From positions 1 to 64,000 of the forward strand of contig CAIZWN010000076.1 of NCBI GenBank assembly GCA_903936705.1: a DNA stretch of 64,000 nucleotides, given 5' to 3'. Below are positions 17,725-26,624 of this stretch, one piece after another. The stretch comes from an uncultured Myxococcales bacterium. Its GTDB lineage: Bacteria > Myxococcota_A > UBA9042 > DTJE01. The notes under the pieces were generated by a model that worked only from the letters and a program-made list of their open reading frames with translations, made no database searches and was not told where the DNA came from. How positions within the stretch are numbered: the first letter of the stretch is position 1; each line of letters opens with the position of its first letter. The position numbers and the translations under genes were made by a program.

Positions 17725-17841
17725 TCAAGCTGTTGCTTGGACAGATGCGGGATTCGGGGCTTGTCCCTGGTCCTGTTGAGGGGCGGCGGCGGCCCGGGCC
17801 TTCACCTTGCGGGAAACGGTACCTGGGGCTTGGTTGCTCAT
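17725..17841 (-). CDS. Small ORF (38 aa) in the duplicated leader region
   Basis: Starts ATG 17841 with GAGG upstream (gaggtgcaaccg before ATG) and encodes MSNQAPGTVS followed by a Lys/Arg/Ala/Gln-rich tail. The upstream ~100 bp and the first codons are closely similar to those of the ORF at 28633, where residues MSNPAPGNVS are followed by a different sequence. It may be a remnant of a duplicated gene start rather than a functional peptide. Confidence 0.35.
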   Translation of the reverse strand: MSNQAPGTVSRKVKARAAAAPQQDQGQAPNPASVQATA

Positions 17842-17891
17842 CGGTTGCACCTCCGCAGGCAGTGTGCTCCGTGGTGCGTATGCTTAGAAGA

Positions 17892-17913
17892 ATGTGGTTT
17901 ACCGAGCGGTTAC
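17892..17913 (-). repeat. TAACCGCTCGGTA-type element, copy 2
   Basis: On the minus strand this reads gtaaccgctcggtaaacca followed by cat, 50 bp upstream of the small ORF. It matches 28561-28582 except for one base, and the similarity continues through the RBS into the first codons. Confidence 0.8.
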
Positions 17914-18002
17914 GTTCTTTGCGACTCATTTCATGTTGGCAGACAGGGGGGCTTACGATGATCCTTTCAAAATTTGAGGGGATCACTCAGAGGACCCCTG
18001 CG

Positions 18003-18031
18003 TTGACATACCTAATCCACTTCCCTAAAAT
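18003..18031 (+). promoter_or_regulatory. Strong putative sigma-70-type promoter
   Basis: TTGACA (18003-18008), 17-nt spacer, TAAAAT (18026-18031), with 26 nt left before the ATG of the toroid gene. It is the best consensus -35/-10 pair on the plus strand in this window. Confidence 0.65.
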
Positions 18032-18057
18032 CTGCCCCGTTCTTGGGGACGTCAATC

Positions 18058-19158
18058 ATGAAATCAAGCTTGGAAGCAGCCCGGGACGCCGCGATTCGGT
18101 GGCTGCTTCACTCGGGCGTGCGCAACGCGGACGGCCCACTTTCGGGTTCGTTCAACGCGTGGCACGACCGGACCTGGGGCTGGGCCTATAGCGAGGTCAC
18201 GGGCTACGGGATTACGCTGCTTTGCGACCTTCATGAACGGGATCCCTCGCTGGAAAAGATGACCGCTGCCGTCTCCGCCGGCCATTGGCTTCTTCTCCAG
18301 TCCAGGTCGGGTCGTGCTTGTCGATGTCGCCACCTGCCCGAGGCGGGTTGGCTGGATCACCTTTGCGCGTTCGACAATGGCATGATTCTCAATGCGCTGT
18401 GCCACCTGTTCCGCGCGACCGGTGACCAGATGTGGCTTGAGGCGGCGGTCGAGATCGCGAATTGGCTGACGGATACGATGTCTTTGCCCGATGGCGGCCT
18501 CGTAGCCAAGCGCGGGTCGAACGGTGGTATTCCGGAGACACCGGAACGCTGGTCCAGCCGGACTGGTCCCTATCAAGCGAAGGTGTCACTGGGCTTGGCG
18601 CATCTAGCACGGTGTACCGGGAACGGGGCTCACGCCCTAGCGGCCGTAAGTCTTTGCCAATGGGCCTTGCGCTTCCAGCGCCCGGACGGAAGGTTTGTCA
18701 CGGACGTGGTGCTGGGGGATACCTACCTCCACGCCCATTGTTACGTCGTGGAGGGGCTCCTGGCGACGGCCGCGCTGACCGGTTCCCAGGAGCTTGTGGC
18801 TCCGGCCATGGCGGCCTTAGAGTGGATGCGTTCCGCAGAGACTACCGACGGAGGCCTCTCCCGGCGGTTCAACGCCGGTGCTTTCGAGGCGGAGGAACAT
18901 GCGGATTCGACTGCCCAGGGGCTCCGTCTGCTGGCGCTGGCTGGCACCTGTACGGACCGAATCCAGGTTATGGCATCCCGTTTCCTCGAATTGCAGTGCC
19001 TCGACGGCGACCCTTCCCGACACGGCGGCTTTCGCTATGGTCGGAGGGGTACCGAGTTCACGCACAACGTAACCACCCACGGGACGATATTCGCGATCCA
19101 AGTTCTCGACATGTGCCTTCGTGGAACGGCCGGTTTCGACTGGGCTAGCCTCGTCTAG
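18058..19158 (+). CDS. Alpha/alpha-toroid protein (VpsJ/terpene-cyclase-like fold)
   Basis: A 366-residue protein made of alternating hydrophobic helices and Gly/Asp loops, such as QRPDGRF, TTDGGLSRRF and RHGGFRYGRR. This pattern is typical of alpha/alpha-toroids in prenyltransferases, cyclases, some polysaccharide lyases or epimerases, and VpsJ-like polysaccharide proteins. The motifs YLHAHCYVVEG and HADSTAQGLRLLAL recur in the paralogue at 39806-40792. No signal peptide is visible, so it is probably cytoplasmic. It lies between a GT2 gene and wecB, which suggests a role in glycan synthesis; the reaction is unknown. Confidence 0.65.
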   Translation: MKSSLEAARDAAIRWLLHSGVRNADGPLSGSFNAWHDRTWGWAYSEVTGYGITLLCDLHERDPSLEKMTAAVSAGHWLLLQSRSGRACRCRHLPEAGWLDHLCAFDNGMILNALCHLFRATGDQMWLEAAVEIANWLTDTMSLPDGGLVAKRGSNGGIPETPERWSSRTGPYQAKVSLGLAHLARCTGNGAHALAAVSLCQWALRFQRPDGRFVTDVVLGDTYLHAHCYVVEGLLATAALTGSQELVAPAMAALEWMRSAETTDGGLSRRFNAGAFEAEEHADSTAQGLRLLALAGTCTDRIQVMASRFLELQCLDGDPSRHGGFRYGRRGTEFTHNVTTHGTIFAIQVLDMCLRGTAGFDWASLV

Positions 19159-19254
19159 GAAGCCCGGAGGTTCCTCGCGGTTCCGCACGAAGCGAGACTC
19201 ACCTCGGGTTCCTGTAGCGCAGAGAGTTGCCGGGTTTGACACGGGGAGAGACGC

Positions 19255-19455
19255 ATGGCATCAAATGAAAATGTGAAGCCCTTCGACAGCCACCGACCGG
19301 CCAAGCGTGTCACGAAATCAACCGGCGGAGGACGACTTTCTGCCGGCAGGCGACCCCCGGTATGGCTCGTCCGTTCTCCGGATGACCTCCTCAATGAGAT
19401 GAGGGGCCTGTCCCGCAGGTACCGGCAGACCCACACGTCCGCTTGCGCCCCCTGA
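19255..19455 (+). CDS. Small basic protein upstream of wecB
   Basis: A 66-residue ORF from ATG 19255 with GGAG 6 nt upstream, ending 13 bp before the wecB GTG. It is rich in Arg/Lys/Ser/Pro and has no recognisable domain. The good ribosome site and tight spacing favour translation, possibly coupled to wecB, but codon evidence is weak. It could be a leader ORF. Confidence 0.4.
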   Translation: MASNENVKPFDSHRPAKRVTKSTGGGRLSAGRRPPVWLVRSPDDLLNEMRGLSRRYRQTHTSACAP

Positions 19456-19468
19456 GTTGGAGAACGTT

Positions 19469-20638
19469 GTGACGAAGTTACTATTCGTCCTGGGAACGCG
19501 ACCCGAGGCCATCAAGCTCTTTCCGGTGATTCGCCTAGCCCGGATGCTACCGTCGGATTTCGACATTAAGGTTTGCACGACTGGACAGCATCGCGAGATG
19601 CTCGAACCATTTCTCAGGCTTTTCGATCTGCGTCCGGACCACGACCTCGCGATCCTGAGGCCCGACCAGACACTGTCTGGAATCGTAGCCGGCGTGCTCG
19701 AGGGCCTGGACCCGCTCCTGGTCGCCGAGCGGCCGGACTGGCTTCTGGTCCAGGGCGATACATCCACCGCGATGGCCGCTGTCCTGGCCGCTTTCCACCG
19801 CAATATTCCTATAGCCCATGTGGAGGCCGGCCTGCGGACCTGGGACCTGAACGCACCATTTCCCGAGGAAATGAACCGCCAGGTAATGGGACGGGTCTCT
19901 ACCTTGCACCTGGCTCCCACGGTGTGGTCGCGGGACAACCTGCTTCGTGAGGGCGTACCCGAAGACCGGGTGGTGGTGACCGGAAATACAGGGATTGACT
20001 CGCTGCGCCTAGCCCGGGAATCCTCCACTCTCAGCAAGGACGTCTCGGTTCGTTACCCGTCCATCGCGGGACGCAAATTGATGCTGGTTACGGGACACCG
20101 CCGCGAGAATTTCGGCCAGGGACTTGCGGACGTGTGTACCGCGATCAGGCGATTGGTGGAAGAGAACCAGGACCTGGCCGTTGTCTTCCCCGTACACCTG
20201 AACCCAAATGTTAGCGAACCGGTGCGCCGAATCCTCAGTCCGGCAGTGGCGACGGGCCGGCTGATTCTGGACGAACCCGTGGACTACCCGACGTTCGTGT
20301 CGTTACTGTGTGCCGCTCATCTGATCCTAACTGACTCCGGGGGAGTTCAGGAGGAGGCTCCGAGTGTCGGGAAGCCTTGTCTTATCACAAGGGAAAAGAC
20401 CGAGCGCCCGGAAGGCTTAGAGGCCGGCGTGGCGCGGCTAGTGGGAACGAACACCGAACGGATCGTGTCGGCTGTTGAGGATCTGCTGAACAATCCCGAG
20501 GCAAACGCGGCAATGTCCCGGGTCGTTAACCCTTACGGAGACGGGCACTCGGCTGAACGGGTTCTAGCCGCGATTGTGCAGCGATCGTCGTCAGGATTTG
20601 ACCTGGTGGGGAGATCCAGGGGGCCCTCTCTATTGTGA
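19469..20638 (+). CDS. wecB: UDP-N-acetylglucosamine 2-epimerase (non-hydrolysing)
   Basis: A 389-residue enzyme interconverting UDP-GlcNAc and UDP-ManNAc in the cytoplasm. GTG 19469 is chosen (GGAG 6 nt upstream), which puts the family N-terminus TKLLFVLGTRPEAIK directly after the start. Further signatures are HVEAGLRT near residue 115, TGHRRENFG near 205 and DSGGVQEEAPS near 290. The usual LR-D/T-TERPE segment reads TREKTERPE here. With the WecC-like gene at 27075 it would supply UDP-ManNAcA for a surface glycan. A 165-bp copy of its 3' end occurs at 28735-28899. Confidence 0.92.
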   Translation: MTKLLFVLGTRPEAIKLFPVIRLARMLPSDFDIKVCTTGQHREMLEPFLRLFDLRPDHDLAILRPDQTLSGIVAGVLEGLDPLLVAERPDWLLVQGDTSTAMAAVLAAFHRNIPIAHVEAGLRTWDLNAPFPEEMNRQVMGRVSTLHLAPTVWSRDNLLREGVPEDRVVVTGNTGIDSLRLARESSTLSKDVSVRYPSIAGRKLMLVTGHRRENFGQGLADVCTAIRRLVEENQDLAVVFPVHLNPNVSEPVRRILSPAVATGRLILDEPVDYPTFVSLLCAAHLILTDSGGVQEEAPSVGKPCLITREKTERPEGLEAGVARLVGTNTERIVSAVEDLLNNPEANAAMSRVVNPYGDGHSAERVLAAIVQRSSSGFDLVGRSRGPSLL

Positions 20639-20659
20639 TAGGGTTGGGCATGTGCTCCG

Positions 20660-20683
20660 GTAACCGCTCGGTAATGCGGTTTA
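20660..20683 (+). repeat. TAACCGCTCGGTA-type element, copy 3 (rearranged)
   Basis: Shares gtaaccgctcggta with the 28561 copy, but the flanking aaaccgcatt is present as its reverse complement aatgcggttt. It lies 22 bp after the wecB stop. Nothing else was recognised in the 20639-20874 gap except a promoter-like pair. Confidence 0.6.
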
Positions 20684-20802
20684 CCCAGTGCTCACGTGAT
20701 TTCTCCATCCGACAGAGGTAACTGCTTTCAGCCCTTAGCCCACCCACCATCGCCTGTCAACTTCCCTCACAACGTTGTCGTGCACCCTTCGGCCGGCCCT
20801 AT

Positions 20803-20832
20803 TTGACGCGGGGCCCGGCCTGCTGGTAGCTT
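20803..20832 (+). promoter_or_regulatory. Putative promoter for the B12 radical SAM gene
   Basis: TTGACG (20803-20808), 18-nt spacer, tagctt (20827-20832), 43 bp before the ATG at 20875. Confidence 0.4.
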
Positions 20833-20874
20833 CCTTCAAAGGGCGTTCGATCCGGAACGTACAGGTAACGACCG

Positions 20875-22224
20875 ATGGAAGACCATAAACACCTAGCGGC
20901 CGCCGAGATCGGAAGCATTCTGCTGGTTTTTTGCGCGCCCTCAAAAAGGCAACTTTACATCAATAAACTGCCCCCTCTTGGGATCCTAAGCCTCGCCTCG
21001 TACCTTGAATCCAAGGGGATCCGGACCGACGTGATTGACCTGCAAATCGACGATTTCTCACGCATAGATCCTGGTGCGTATCGCGTCATCGGGTTCTCGG
21101 TCAACGTCGCGAACGTCGAAAGCTCGCTCGCATGCATGCGGAGGATCCGCCGGGATCATCCGCAGACCCGGATCGTCGTCGGCGGTCCCCATTGCAAGAG
21201 CTTCCCGGAGTACTTCATTGGAATGAACTTCATCGACGCCGTTTGCATGGACGAGGGAGAGGAGGCTTTCCATGAATACATTGAGGGCCGGGACAGCGTC
21301 CCTGGTATGCACATCAAAACCGGATCTATGGAGACCACCTACCCGGGCCCGCGAAAGAGAATCGAGGATCTCGACAGCCTGCCCTTCCCGGCCTTGGACA
21401 AGGTTGATCTTACGAGATACAACTACTACCCCCGACGGAGCCGACCGATTTCAAGCCTGATGACCTCGCGGGGCTGCCCGTTCGGTTGCATCTTCTGTTT
21501 CCAAACCTTGGGACGACGGTGGCGAAAGAGAAGCGCCCTCAGCGTCGTCTCGGAAATCGAATGGCAGGTGAAGACTCTGGGTGTCCGGGAGATCGCGGTA
21601 TACGACGACAACTTCTCACTGGATCGGGCTCGCGTGCTGGAGATTTGCGATCTCCTCATGGCTAAGGGTTTGAAGGTGTCTCTACAGTTTACCAACGGGC
21701 TGCGTGCGGAACACCTAGACGAGGAGGTCCTCCAGGCATTGAAGCGCGCTGGAACCTGGTTAGTAGGTGTTGCGCCGGACACAGGCACCGAACGGGTGAT
21801 GGAACTGATCGAGAAGAAGGCGGATCTGGGGCAGATCCAGGACGTCGTCCGGATCTGCCGGAAACTTGGCATCCGAACGTTTGCGTTCTTCATGCTGGGC
21901 TTTCCGGGCGAAACCCGTGAGGAGATCGAGAAGACGATTGCCTTCGCGAAAAAGCTCGATACTGACATGGTGCAGTTCGCCCGTGTGCTCGCCTACAAGG
22001 GAACGAAGCTGTTCGAGATGCTCGACATTCGAAACCACGACCACGGCCGGGAGATGGGCTATTTCTACGAAAGCAGGGAGAACCGGGCGCTGACCGAATA
22101 TGTCCGGCGGGCCAACCGGACCTTTTACCTGCGTCCCCGCAAACTCCTTGGGCTCCTGCGCATGCACTCCATGAAGGATCTCGTGTCGCTGGGATGGTAT
22201 TCGATCATGACACGCAGCATCTGA
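20875..22224 (+). CDS. B12-binding radical SAM protein
   Basis: A 449-residue protein. The N-terminal cobalamin-type domain (~15-150) includes LGILSLASYLESKG and VVGGPHCKSF. The radical SAM motif CPFGCIFC lies near residue 205. FFMLGFPGETREE matches the GxPGET strand, and ANRTFYLRPRKLL near the C-terminus is the tail motif shared with several array members. It converges on the gene at 22236 with only 11 bp between stop codons, so the two transcripts must overlap at their 3' ends. Substrate unknown. Confidence 0.9.
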   Translation: MEDHKHLAAAEIGSILLVFCAPSKRQLYINKLPPLGILSLASYLESKGIRTDVIDLQIDDFSRIDPGAYRVIGFSVNVANVESSLACMRRIRRDHPQTRIVVGGPHCKSFPEYFIGMNFIDAVCMDEGEEAFHEYIEGRDSVPGMHIKTGSMETTYPGPRKRIEDLDSLPFPALDKVDLTRYNYYPRRSRPISSLMTSRGCPFGCIFCFQTLGRRWRKRSALSVVSEIEWQVKTLGVREIAVYDDNFSLDRARVLEICDLLMAKGLKVSLQFTNGLRAEHLDEEVLQALKRAGTWLVGVAPDTGTERVMELIEKKADLGQIQDVVRICRKLGIRTFAFFMLGFPGETREEIEKTIAFAKKLDTDMVQFARVLAYKGTKLFEMLDIRNHDHGREMGYFYESRENRALTEYVRRANRTFYLRPRKLLGLLRMHSMKDLVSLGWYSIMTRSI

Positions 22225-22235
22225 TCACGGCCGGT

Positions 22236-23705
22236 TCAACGTCCCAGGCGCACAAGATGGTAGAGGTACCTCATAAGGATGGTTCTACCGCGTGGCTCAC
22301 GACCCAGGACCGTGGCCAGTATTCCAGACAGGATCTTGCTCAGAAAAATCGACCTGGGCAGGCGTTCGAACCGCCGTTTCGCTAGGAGCCACCGGACGAC
22401 GGGTCTCGGCAGGAAGGGAAGCCAGGCGAAGATGAATCGTAAGGATTCGGCGGTCCGTTGTTCTTGCCGGTCAACTATCGAACCAAAATTTTCGTTCGAA
22501 CCGACGCGACCGTCGGCGATGCTGGCTTCCAGTTCCGGATCCAGGTCCCCGCGAGTCCTGGCGTCGTCGGCCACCTGGGTCATCGGGTAGTACGCAATGA
22601 AGAAGCAGTTGAGCCGGCCGGGGCGAATCTCGTTGTAGAGTTGCAGCGCCTGCACGTGGTGCTCAAGGCCGTCCCCTTCCAGGCCAACGATGTGGTCGCA
22701 GAAGAACGGGATCCGCGATTGATGCAGTGCCTTCAACGCGGATTCGATCTGCTCGTTGGTCTCGTACCGCGCGATCCGGCGACGGGCTTCGGCGTTCAGC
22801 GTCTGGATCCCAATCTCGATCTGGACACAGCCGGCCTCCCTCAGGAGTTCGAGCTCCTCGATGCGGGTGGTGGCCGGATGAGTTTCAACCACGAAAGGTC
22901 TGTGGATGCGCGCGCGGTAGCCTTCGCAGAACTCGCGAGTGCGCTCGATGTCCCCCGTGAAAATGTCGTCCTCAAAGAGGACCGCGGAGAATCGGAAGTC
23001 CCGCAAGGCCTGCTCGAGTTCATCAAGCACGTTCGCCACCGAGCGGCGTCGGACGAAGTGCTTCTCGTTCGGGTACACCTTGCGAAGAGAACTGTTGTTG
23101 CAGAAACTGCACTTGAAGGGGCAGCCCCGGCTTGCCATGAGAGTGTACACAGGCTTGAAGTAGGGGGCCTTCTCGTAGAAAAGCGTCTTGTCCGGAAACG
23201 GGATCGCGTCCAGATCCTGAAACAGCGGACGAGGAGGATTGGTGAAGGTTCGCCCTTGCAGGTTTGCGACCCGCTCCGGTCCGCGGCCCGAATCTAGCTC
23301 GGCGCAGAGTTCGACCATCGCCTCCTCGCCCTCGCCGATGCAAACCCAGTCTATCTCGGGATGACGCAGGACGTGTTCCGGCGCGGTTGTAGGGTGGATT
23401 CCTCCGAAGATGACCGGGGTGCCCGGACGCCGTTGCTTGAAGGCACGGGCAAAGCCGACCTGCCACTGGAACCAGTCCGTGGTCGATGAGAACGCGATGA
23501 GGTCCGGTTCCAGGCCGACCAGTTCATCCACCAGCCAGGCGTCACGGTTCATCCAGGACGCCGCCCAGGGAAGATCCAGTGTCGCGTCTCGGAAGAGAAG
23601 CGGGTTGAATATGAGGGAGACGCGGTGCCCGGCCCGTTTCAGGCAGGCCGAAAGGTACTCGATGCCCAGGTTCTCATACGCTCCGTAGACGAAGGCGACA
23701 TGCAT
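22236..23705 (-). CDS. B12-binding radical SAM protein
   Basis: A 489-residue protein. ATG 23705 is chosen (GAGG 6 nt upstream; MHVAFVYGAYENLG is a typical first strand); a longer frame to 23828 would overlap the upstream gene. The cobalamin-type domain holds VIFGGIHPTTAPEHV. The radical SAM motif is CPFKCSFC near residue 200. DHIVGLEGDG replaces the GxPGET strand, and the C-terminus lacks FYxRP and is unusually basic and hydrophobic. It is third in a minus-strand operon after the SPASM gene and the propeller protein. Substrate unknown. Confidence 0.88.
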   Translation of the reverse strand: MHVAFVYGAYENLGIEYLSACLKRAGHRVSLIFNPLLFRDATLDLPWAASWMNRDAWLVDELVGLEPDLIAFSSTTDWFQWQVGFARAFKQRRPGTPVIFGGIHPTTAPEHVLRHPEIDWVCIGEGEEAMVELCAELDSGRGPERVANLQGRTFTNPPRPLFQDLDAIPFPDKTLFYEKAPYFKPVYTLMASRGCPFKCSFCNNSSLRKVYPNEKHFVRRRSVANVLDELEQALRDFRFSAVLFEDDIFTGDIERTREFCEGYRARIHRPFVVETHPATTRIEELELLREAGCVQIEIGIQTLNAEARRRIARYETNEQIESALKALHQSRIPFFCDHIVGLEGDGLEHHVQALQLYNEIRPGRLNCFFIAYYPMTQVADDARTRGDLDPELEASIADGRVGSNENFGSIVDRQEQRTAESLRFIFAWLPFLPRPVVRWLLAKRRFERLPRSIFLSKILSGILATVLGREPRGRTILMRYLYHLVRLGR

Positions 23706-23775
23706 CCAGATCCTCGGGACAATATGGGTTTCGCTGCCATCCCCATCCGGCGCTCCGCCCATGGCAATGCGGACG

Positions 23776-25335
23776 TCATCGTAATCCTTTTCCAAGTGGA
23801 ATGCGAAGCACGCCCAGGCTGGATGCAACGAATAGCGAACTGCTATCGCGGGAGATACGCAGGCCGCGAACGAAGCGCCCCACGAACCAGGAACCGGCTT
23901 TGGCGCCGGTGTCCAGGTCGAACGACAACACTTCGCCTCGAAGGAAGCTGGCGGCGTAAAGACGTCGGCGTTCCGTGTCGAGTACCATGGATCGCAGACC
24001 CCAGCCGACGAAGCGGTAGTTCAGGATGCGTCCAGTGTCATAGTCGAGGGTCAGCAGCAGGCCCAGGCTGGTCACCGCGGCGTATGCCTTTCGGGCCTCT
24101 GGATCAAACTGGCATCCCCAGACCAGCGACAGCCACATCCAGGAATATTCGTCCGAAGGGGCCAACGCACGCGCGACGAACGGGTTCCCACGAAACGCCA
24201 CCAGGGCTGCCGCCCGGCCGTTGAACGGGCGGAGCACGCCGGGCGAGTAGCACAAGATGCCTTCGTGGCGCCTTGGGTCGTAGAACACGTCACCCGGATC
24301 GAACGGTGCCTCCACGGGGTCGGAAAGGCGCGCTAGGTCCGATCCCCGCAGCCGCTCCATGGTCATTGCTTCATCGAAGAAAACGCCGATGGAGTCCCCA
24401 TCCGGCTCGTAGTACATCACGACCGAATTTTCGCTGAACGACGCTTTGCCCAACAGTTCGAGCGGGCCACTGCGAGGAAAGGCATATACGGCCCCCCGCT
24501 TGCCGGGGGCGATGTCCCCCCAGGCCGCAACAATCAAGCGATCCAAAGATTCCACCTCGACCATCCCTTCGGCCCTCCCTTGGCCCAGGCAGCGGGGCGT
24601 TCGCGAGCCGTCGGTAGGAATCTCGCAGACGCTGCCGTACAACTCCTCCGGCAACGACGGGTCGTCGGGCAACCGCTCGAACATGCCGGGCTGTGTCGTG
24701 AAAACCAGTCGCCCGCCATCGGGAGCCTCCCAGACCCGTCTCGGGTAACGAGACACCCACAGCGACCGGCCGGGAACACACTGTTTCATCTCCGAATGGG
24801 TGGGAGCAATCATCTGGACGAGCGACTCCTGTTGCAGGCGGAGATAGTCGTCGCACCGGACCCGGCCGTCCTCCCGTCCCCATCCTAACAAGCAGGCGAG
24901 AATCCAGAGGCCAACCGGAAGCGCCAAAGGGATGCGGATCGAGGGCCGCAGCCGTTCGATAAGTAACCCAGCCAACACGACGAGGGGCAGGAGCCAACGG
25001 ACCCAGGCAGCGGTGGCCCAGTAAAGTTGCCAGCCAAGGCCAACGGCGACATAGAGCAATAGAAGGTGGACGCTCACACAGGCCAGTCGCGCAAAGCCGA
25101 TGGTCCATCGCCATGAGCGCCCCGCGCGACGCATCCCGGCCAAAGCGGCGATCAGCGTGGCCAATCCGGCCGCCGCGATCGGACCAGGCCAGTCAAGGAT
25201 CGATTTCAACCACGAGAACCCGCCCAGCGCGCCGATGAAGAAGAGCAGCAGCGCCAAGGTCTTCGGCCACCGCTCAACGGGAAGCGGAGGAGACACTAAG
25301 TCGATGACCTTCCGGCCCAACGAATCCCGGCCCAT
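23776..25335 (-). CDS. Membrane protein with C-terminal beta-propeller-like repeats, paralogue 2
   Basis: A 519-residue protein with about five transmembrane segments in residues ~25-170 and a soluble C-terminal half made of repeated blades (VFTTQPGMF, CQFDPEARKAYAA, LDTERRRLYAASFLRGEV). The last ~70 residues match those of the 2392-4074 protein closely (GWGLRSMVLD against GWGIRDLELD, then SFLRGEV against SFLNGEV). ATG 25335 starts 17 bp after the stop of the SPASM gene. Sitting inside a radical SAM operon, it may be the membrane component that receives or senses the product; that role is speculative. Confidence 0.75.
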   Translation of the reverse strand: MGRDSLGRKVIDLVSPPLPVERWPKTLALLLFFIGALGGFSWLKSILDWPGPIAAAGLATLIAALAGMRRAGRSWRWTIGFARLACVSVHLLLLYVAVGLGWQLYWATAAWVRWLLPLVVLAGLLIERLRPSIRIPLALPVGLWILACLLGWGREDGRVRCDDYLRLQQESLVQMIAPTHSEMKQCVPGRSLWVSRYPRRVWEAPDGGRLVFTTQPGMFERLPDDPSLPEELYGSVCEIPTDGSRTPRCLGQGRAEGMVEVESLDRLIVAAWGDIAPGKRGAVYAFPRSGPLELLGKASFSENSVVMYYEPDGDSIGVFFDEAMTMERLRGSDLARLSDPVEAPFDPGDVFYDPRRHEGILCYSPGVLRPFNGRAAALVAFRGNPFVARALAPSDEYSWMWLSLVWGCQFDPEARKAYAAVTSLGLLLTLDYDTGRILNYRFVGWGLRSMVLDTERRRLYAASFLRGEVLSFDLDTGAKAGSWFVGRFVRGLRISRDSSSLFVASSLGVLRIPLGKGLR

Positions 25336-25352
25336 TCTGAAACCTACCTTCA

Positions 25353-26507
25353 CTACGTGGCCCACCTTCCACCGCGGGATCTCGTGCCAGGTCCGCGGAA
25401 CGGAAACAATCGGTTGTACAAGAGGTTCAGTTCGGTCGTGCAGTTCCAGTAGCACTCGCGACAGGCGCCGAGTTTCTGGCGCATCTCGTTGTAGGGCGGC
25501 GAGGCCCAGAGTTCGCGCATCGGGGTTTCAAGGACGTTGCCGACGGGACGCTGCCAGCGAACGTAGGGTTCGCAGGGGTAGACGTCGCCGTAAGGGCTAA
25601 CCACAACAGACACGTAGCCTACATAGCACCGTAGGCTGCTCTTCTGGCCCCGGAACGCTGGTAGGAAAAGATCCAGGTACTCTTCGCTCGAATCGATTTG
25701 AAGGTCGTGCCGTAGCCGTTTCAGCCGTTCGATAACGCGACCCGCCTCAGCGAGCCACGCCGGATCCCGACCCGTCAGCGGGGACTTCATGTAGTCGAAG
25801 TCGTGCACCGGCATGAACCCAATATGATCGCATCCCAGGTTCAGCGTCATCTTTGCAATGGCTTCTGCCTGGTGCAGGTTCCTGACAGACAACGTCGCGA
25901 TCGCGTTGACGACCACGTCCGGGTTGATCTGCTTCCGGAGTCTCACTAGGTGGCCAATGGCCGCGCGGATGGTGTCGAAGTTACCAGGATGCCCGCGCAG
26001 CGTGTCGTGCATGTCGGCATCAGCGCCATCGATGGAGAAATTGATCAGGTCGATCCCCGTTTCCAGAAGGCGTGCCGCGGCGGCTTCGTTGCCTAGCAAG
26101 CTACCGTTGGTGGTGATGTTGGCAATCATACCCAATCGCTTCACGTACCGCAGCAGTTCGTTCAGGTCGGGACGAAGGGTCGGCTCGCCGCCGATGATCG
26201 CAATTCCGCTGGTGCCGATCGCGGCGAAATCATCCAGCACGCGCTTGAAGGAATTCGTATCTAGTTCCCGGCGACCGGCTAGGTTCTCGCGGACGGCACG
26301 TCGGGGGAACTCGCACATCAGGCAGGAATTGTTGCAGCGATAGGTAAGCATCAGCGTGGCGAACACCGGTCCGGCAAGGGGTCGTCCGAGGCGGTCTCCC
26401 ATTGGCACGGTGATGAGCTTCGACCCCTGACGAAGGAGCCAGCCGGCCCGGCCCCTCTTCAGCGCCCTGATGCTGATATCCCAATACTCGCGGCGAGGAA
26501 AAGACAT
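25353..26507 (-). CDS. Radical SAM/SPASM-domain protein
   Basis: A 384-residue protein with CNNSCLMC near residue 60, the SAM-binding IIGGEPTLRP near 105, NFSIDG near 155, and a C-terminal SPASM-type Cys set (CYVGYVSV...GDVYPCEPYV, CRECYWNC). The ending TELNLLYNRLF resembles that of the 36400-37434 protein. ATG 26507 follows a near-perfect promoter whose predicted transcription start falls on the start codon, so the message may be leaderless; no Shine-Dalgarno is visible. It is the first gene of a three-gene operon with the propeller and B12 radical SAM genes. Substrate unknown. Confidence 0.87.
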   Translation of the reverse strand: MSFPRREYWDISIRALKRGRAGWLLRQGSKLITVPMGDRLGRPLAGPVFATLMLTYRCNNSCLMCEFPRRAVRENLAGRRELDTNSFKRVLDDFAAIGTSGIAIIGGEPTLRPDLNELLRYVKRLGMIANITTNGSLLGNEAAAARLLETGIDLINFSIDGADADMHDTLRGHPGNFDTIRAAIGHLVRLRKQINPDVVVNAIATLSVRNLHQAEAIAKMTLNLGCDHIGFMPVHDFDYMKSPLTGRDPAWLAEAGRVIERLKRLRHDLQIDSSEEYLDLFLPAFRGQKSSLRCYVGYVSVVVSPYGDVYPCEPYVRWQRPVGNVLETPMRELWASPPYNEMRQKLGACRECYWNCTTELNLLYNRLFPFRGPGTRSRGGRWAT

Positions 26508-26514
26508 GCGCGCG

Positions 26515-26542
26515 ATTATATGGACGGAATATGCGCCGTCAA
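26515..26542 (-). promoter_or_regulatory. Near-consensus sigma-70 promoter, apparently leaderless
   Basis: On the minus strand, TTGACG (26542-26537), 16-nt spacer, TATAAT (26520-26515). Only 7 nt separate the -10 hexamer from the ATG at 26507. Confidence 0.7.
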
Positions 26543-26624
26543 TATGCCGGAACACTGAGCGATCCTCTCAAAGCCGGATAGGGTCGTCGGAAGCCTCGGT
26601 AGCACCGGGGCGAGCCTGCAAGCA

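Larger units (their letters stand above)
17421..18057. other. Repeat-bearing intergenic region
   Basis: These 637 bp hold no ordinary gene. They contain copy 2 of the 45-bp repeat (17573-17617), two copies of the TAACCGCTCGGTA-type element, a small minus-strand ORF with its own ribosome site (17725-17841), and a strong promoter for the toroid gene at the right end. Confidence 0.7.

Noticed and set aside
17725-17841. RiPP precursor peptide for the SPASM enzymes
   Set aside because: The small ORF shares only its start with the 28633 ORF and lacks a conserved core or adjacent exporter; duplication debris explains it better.
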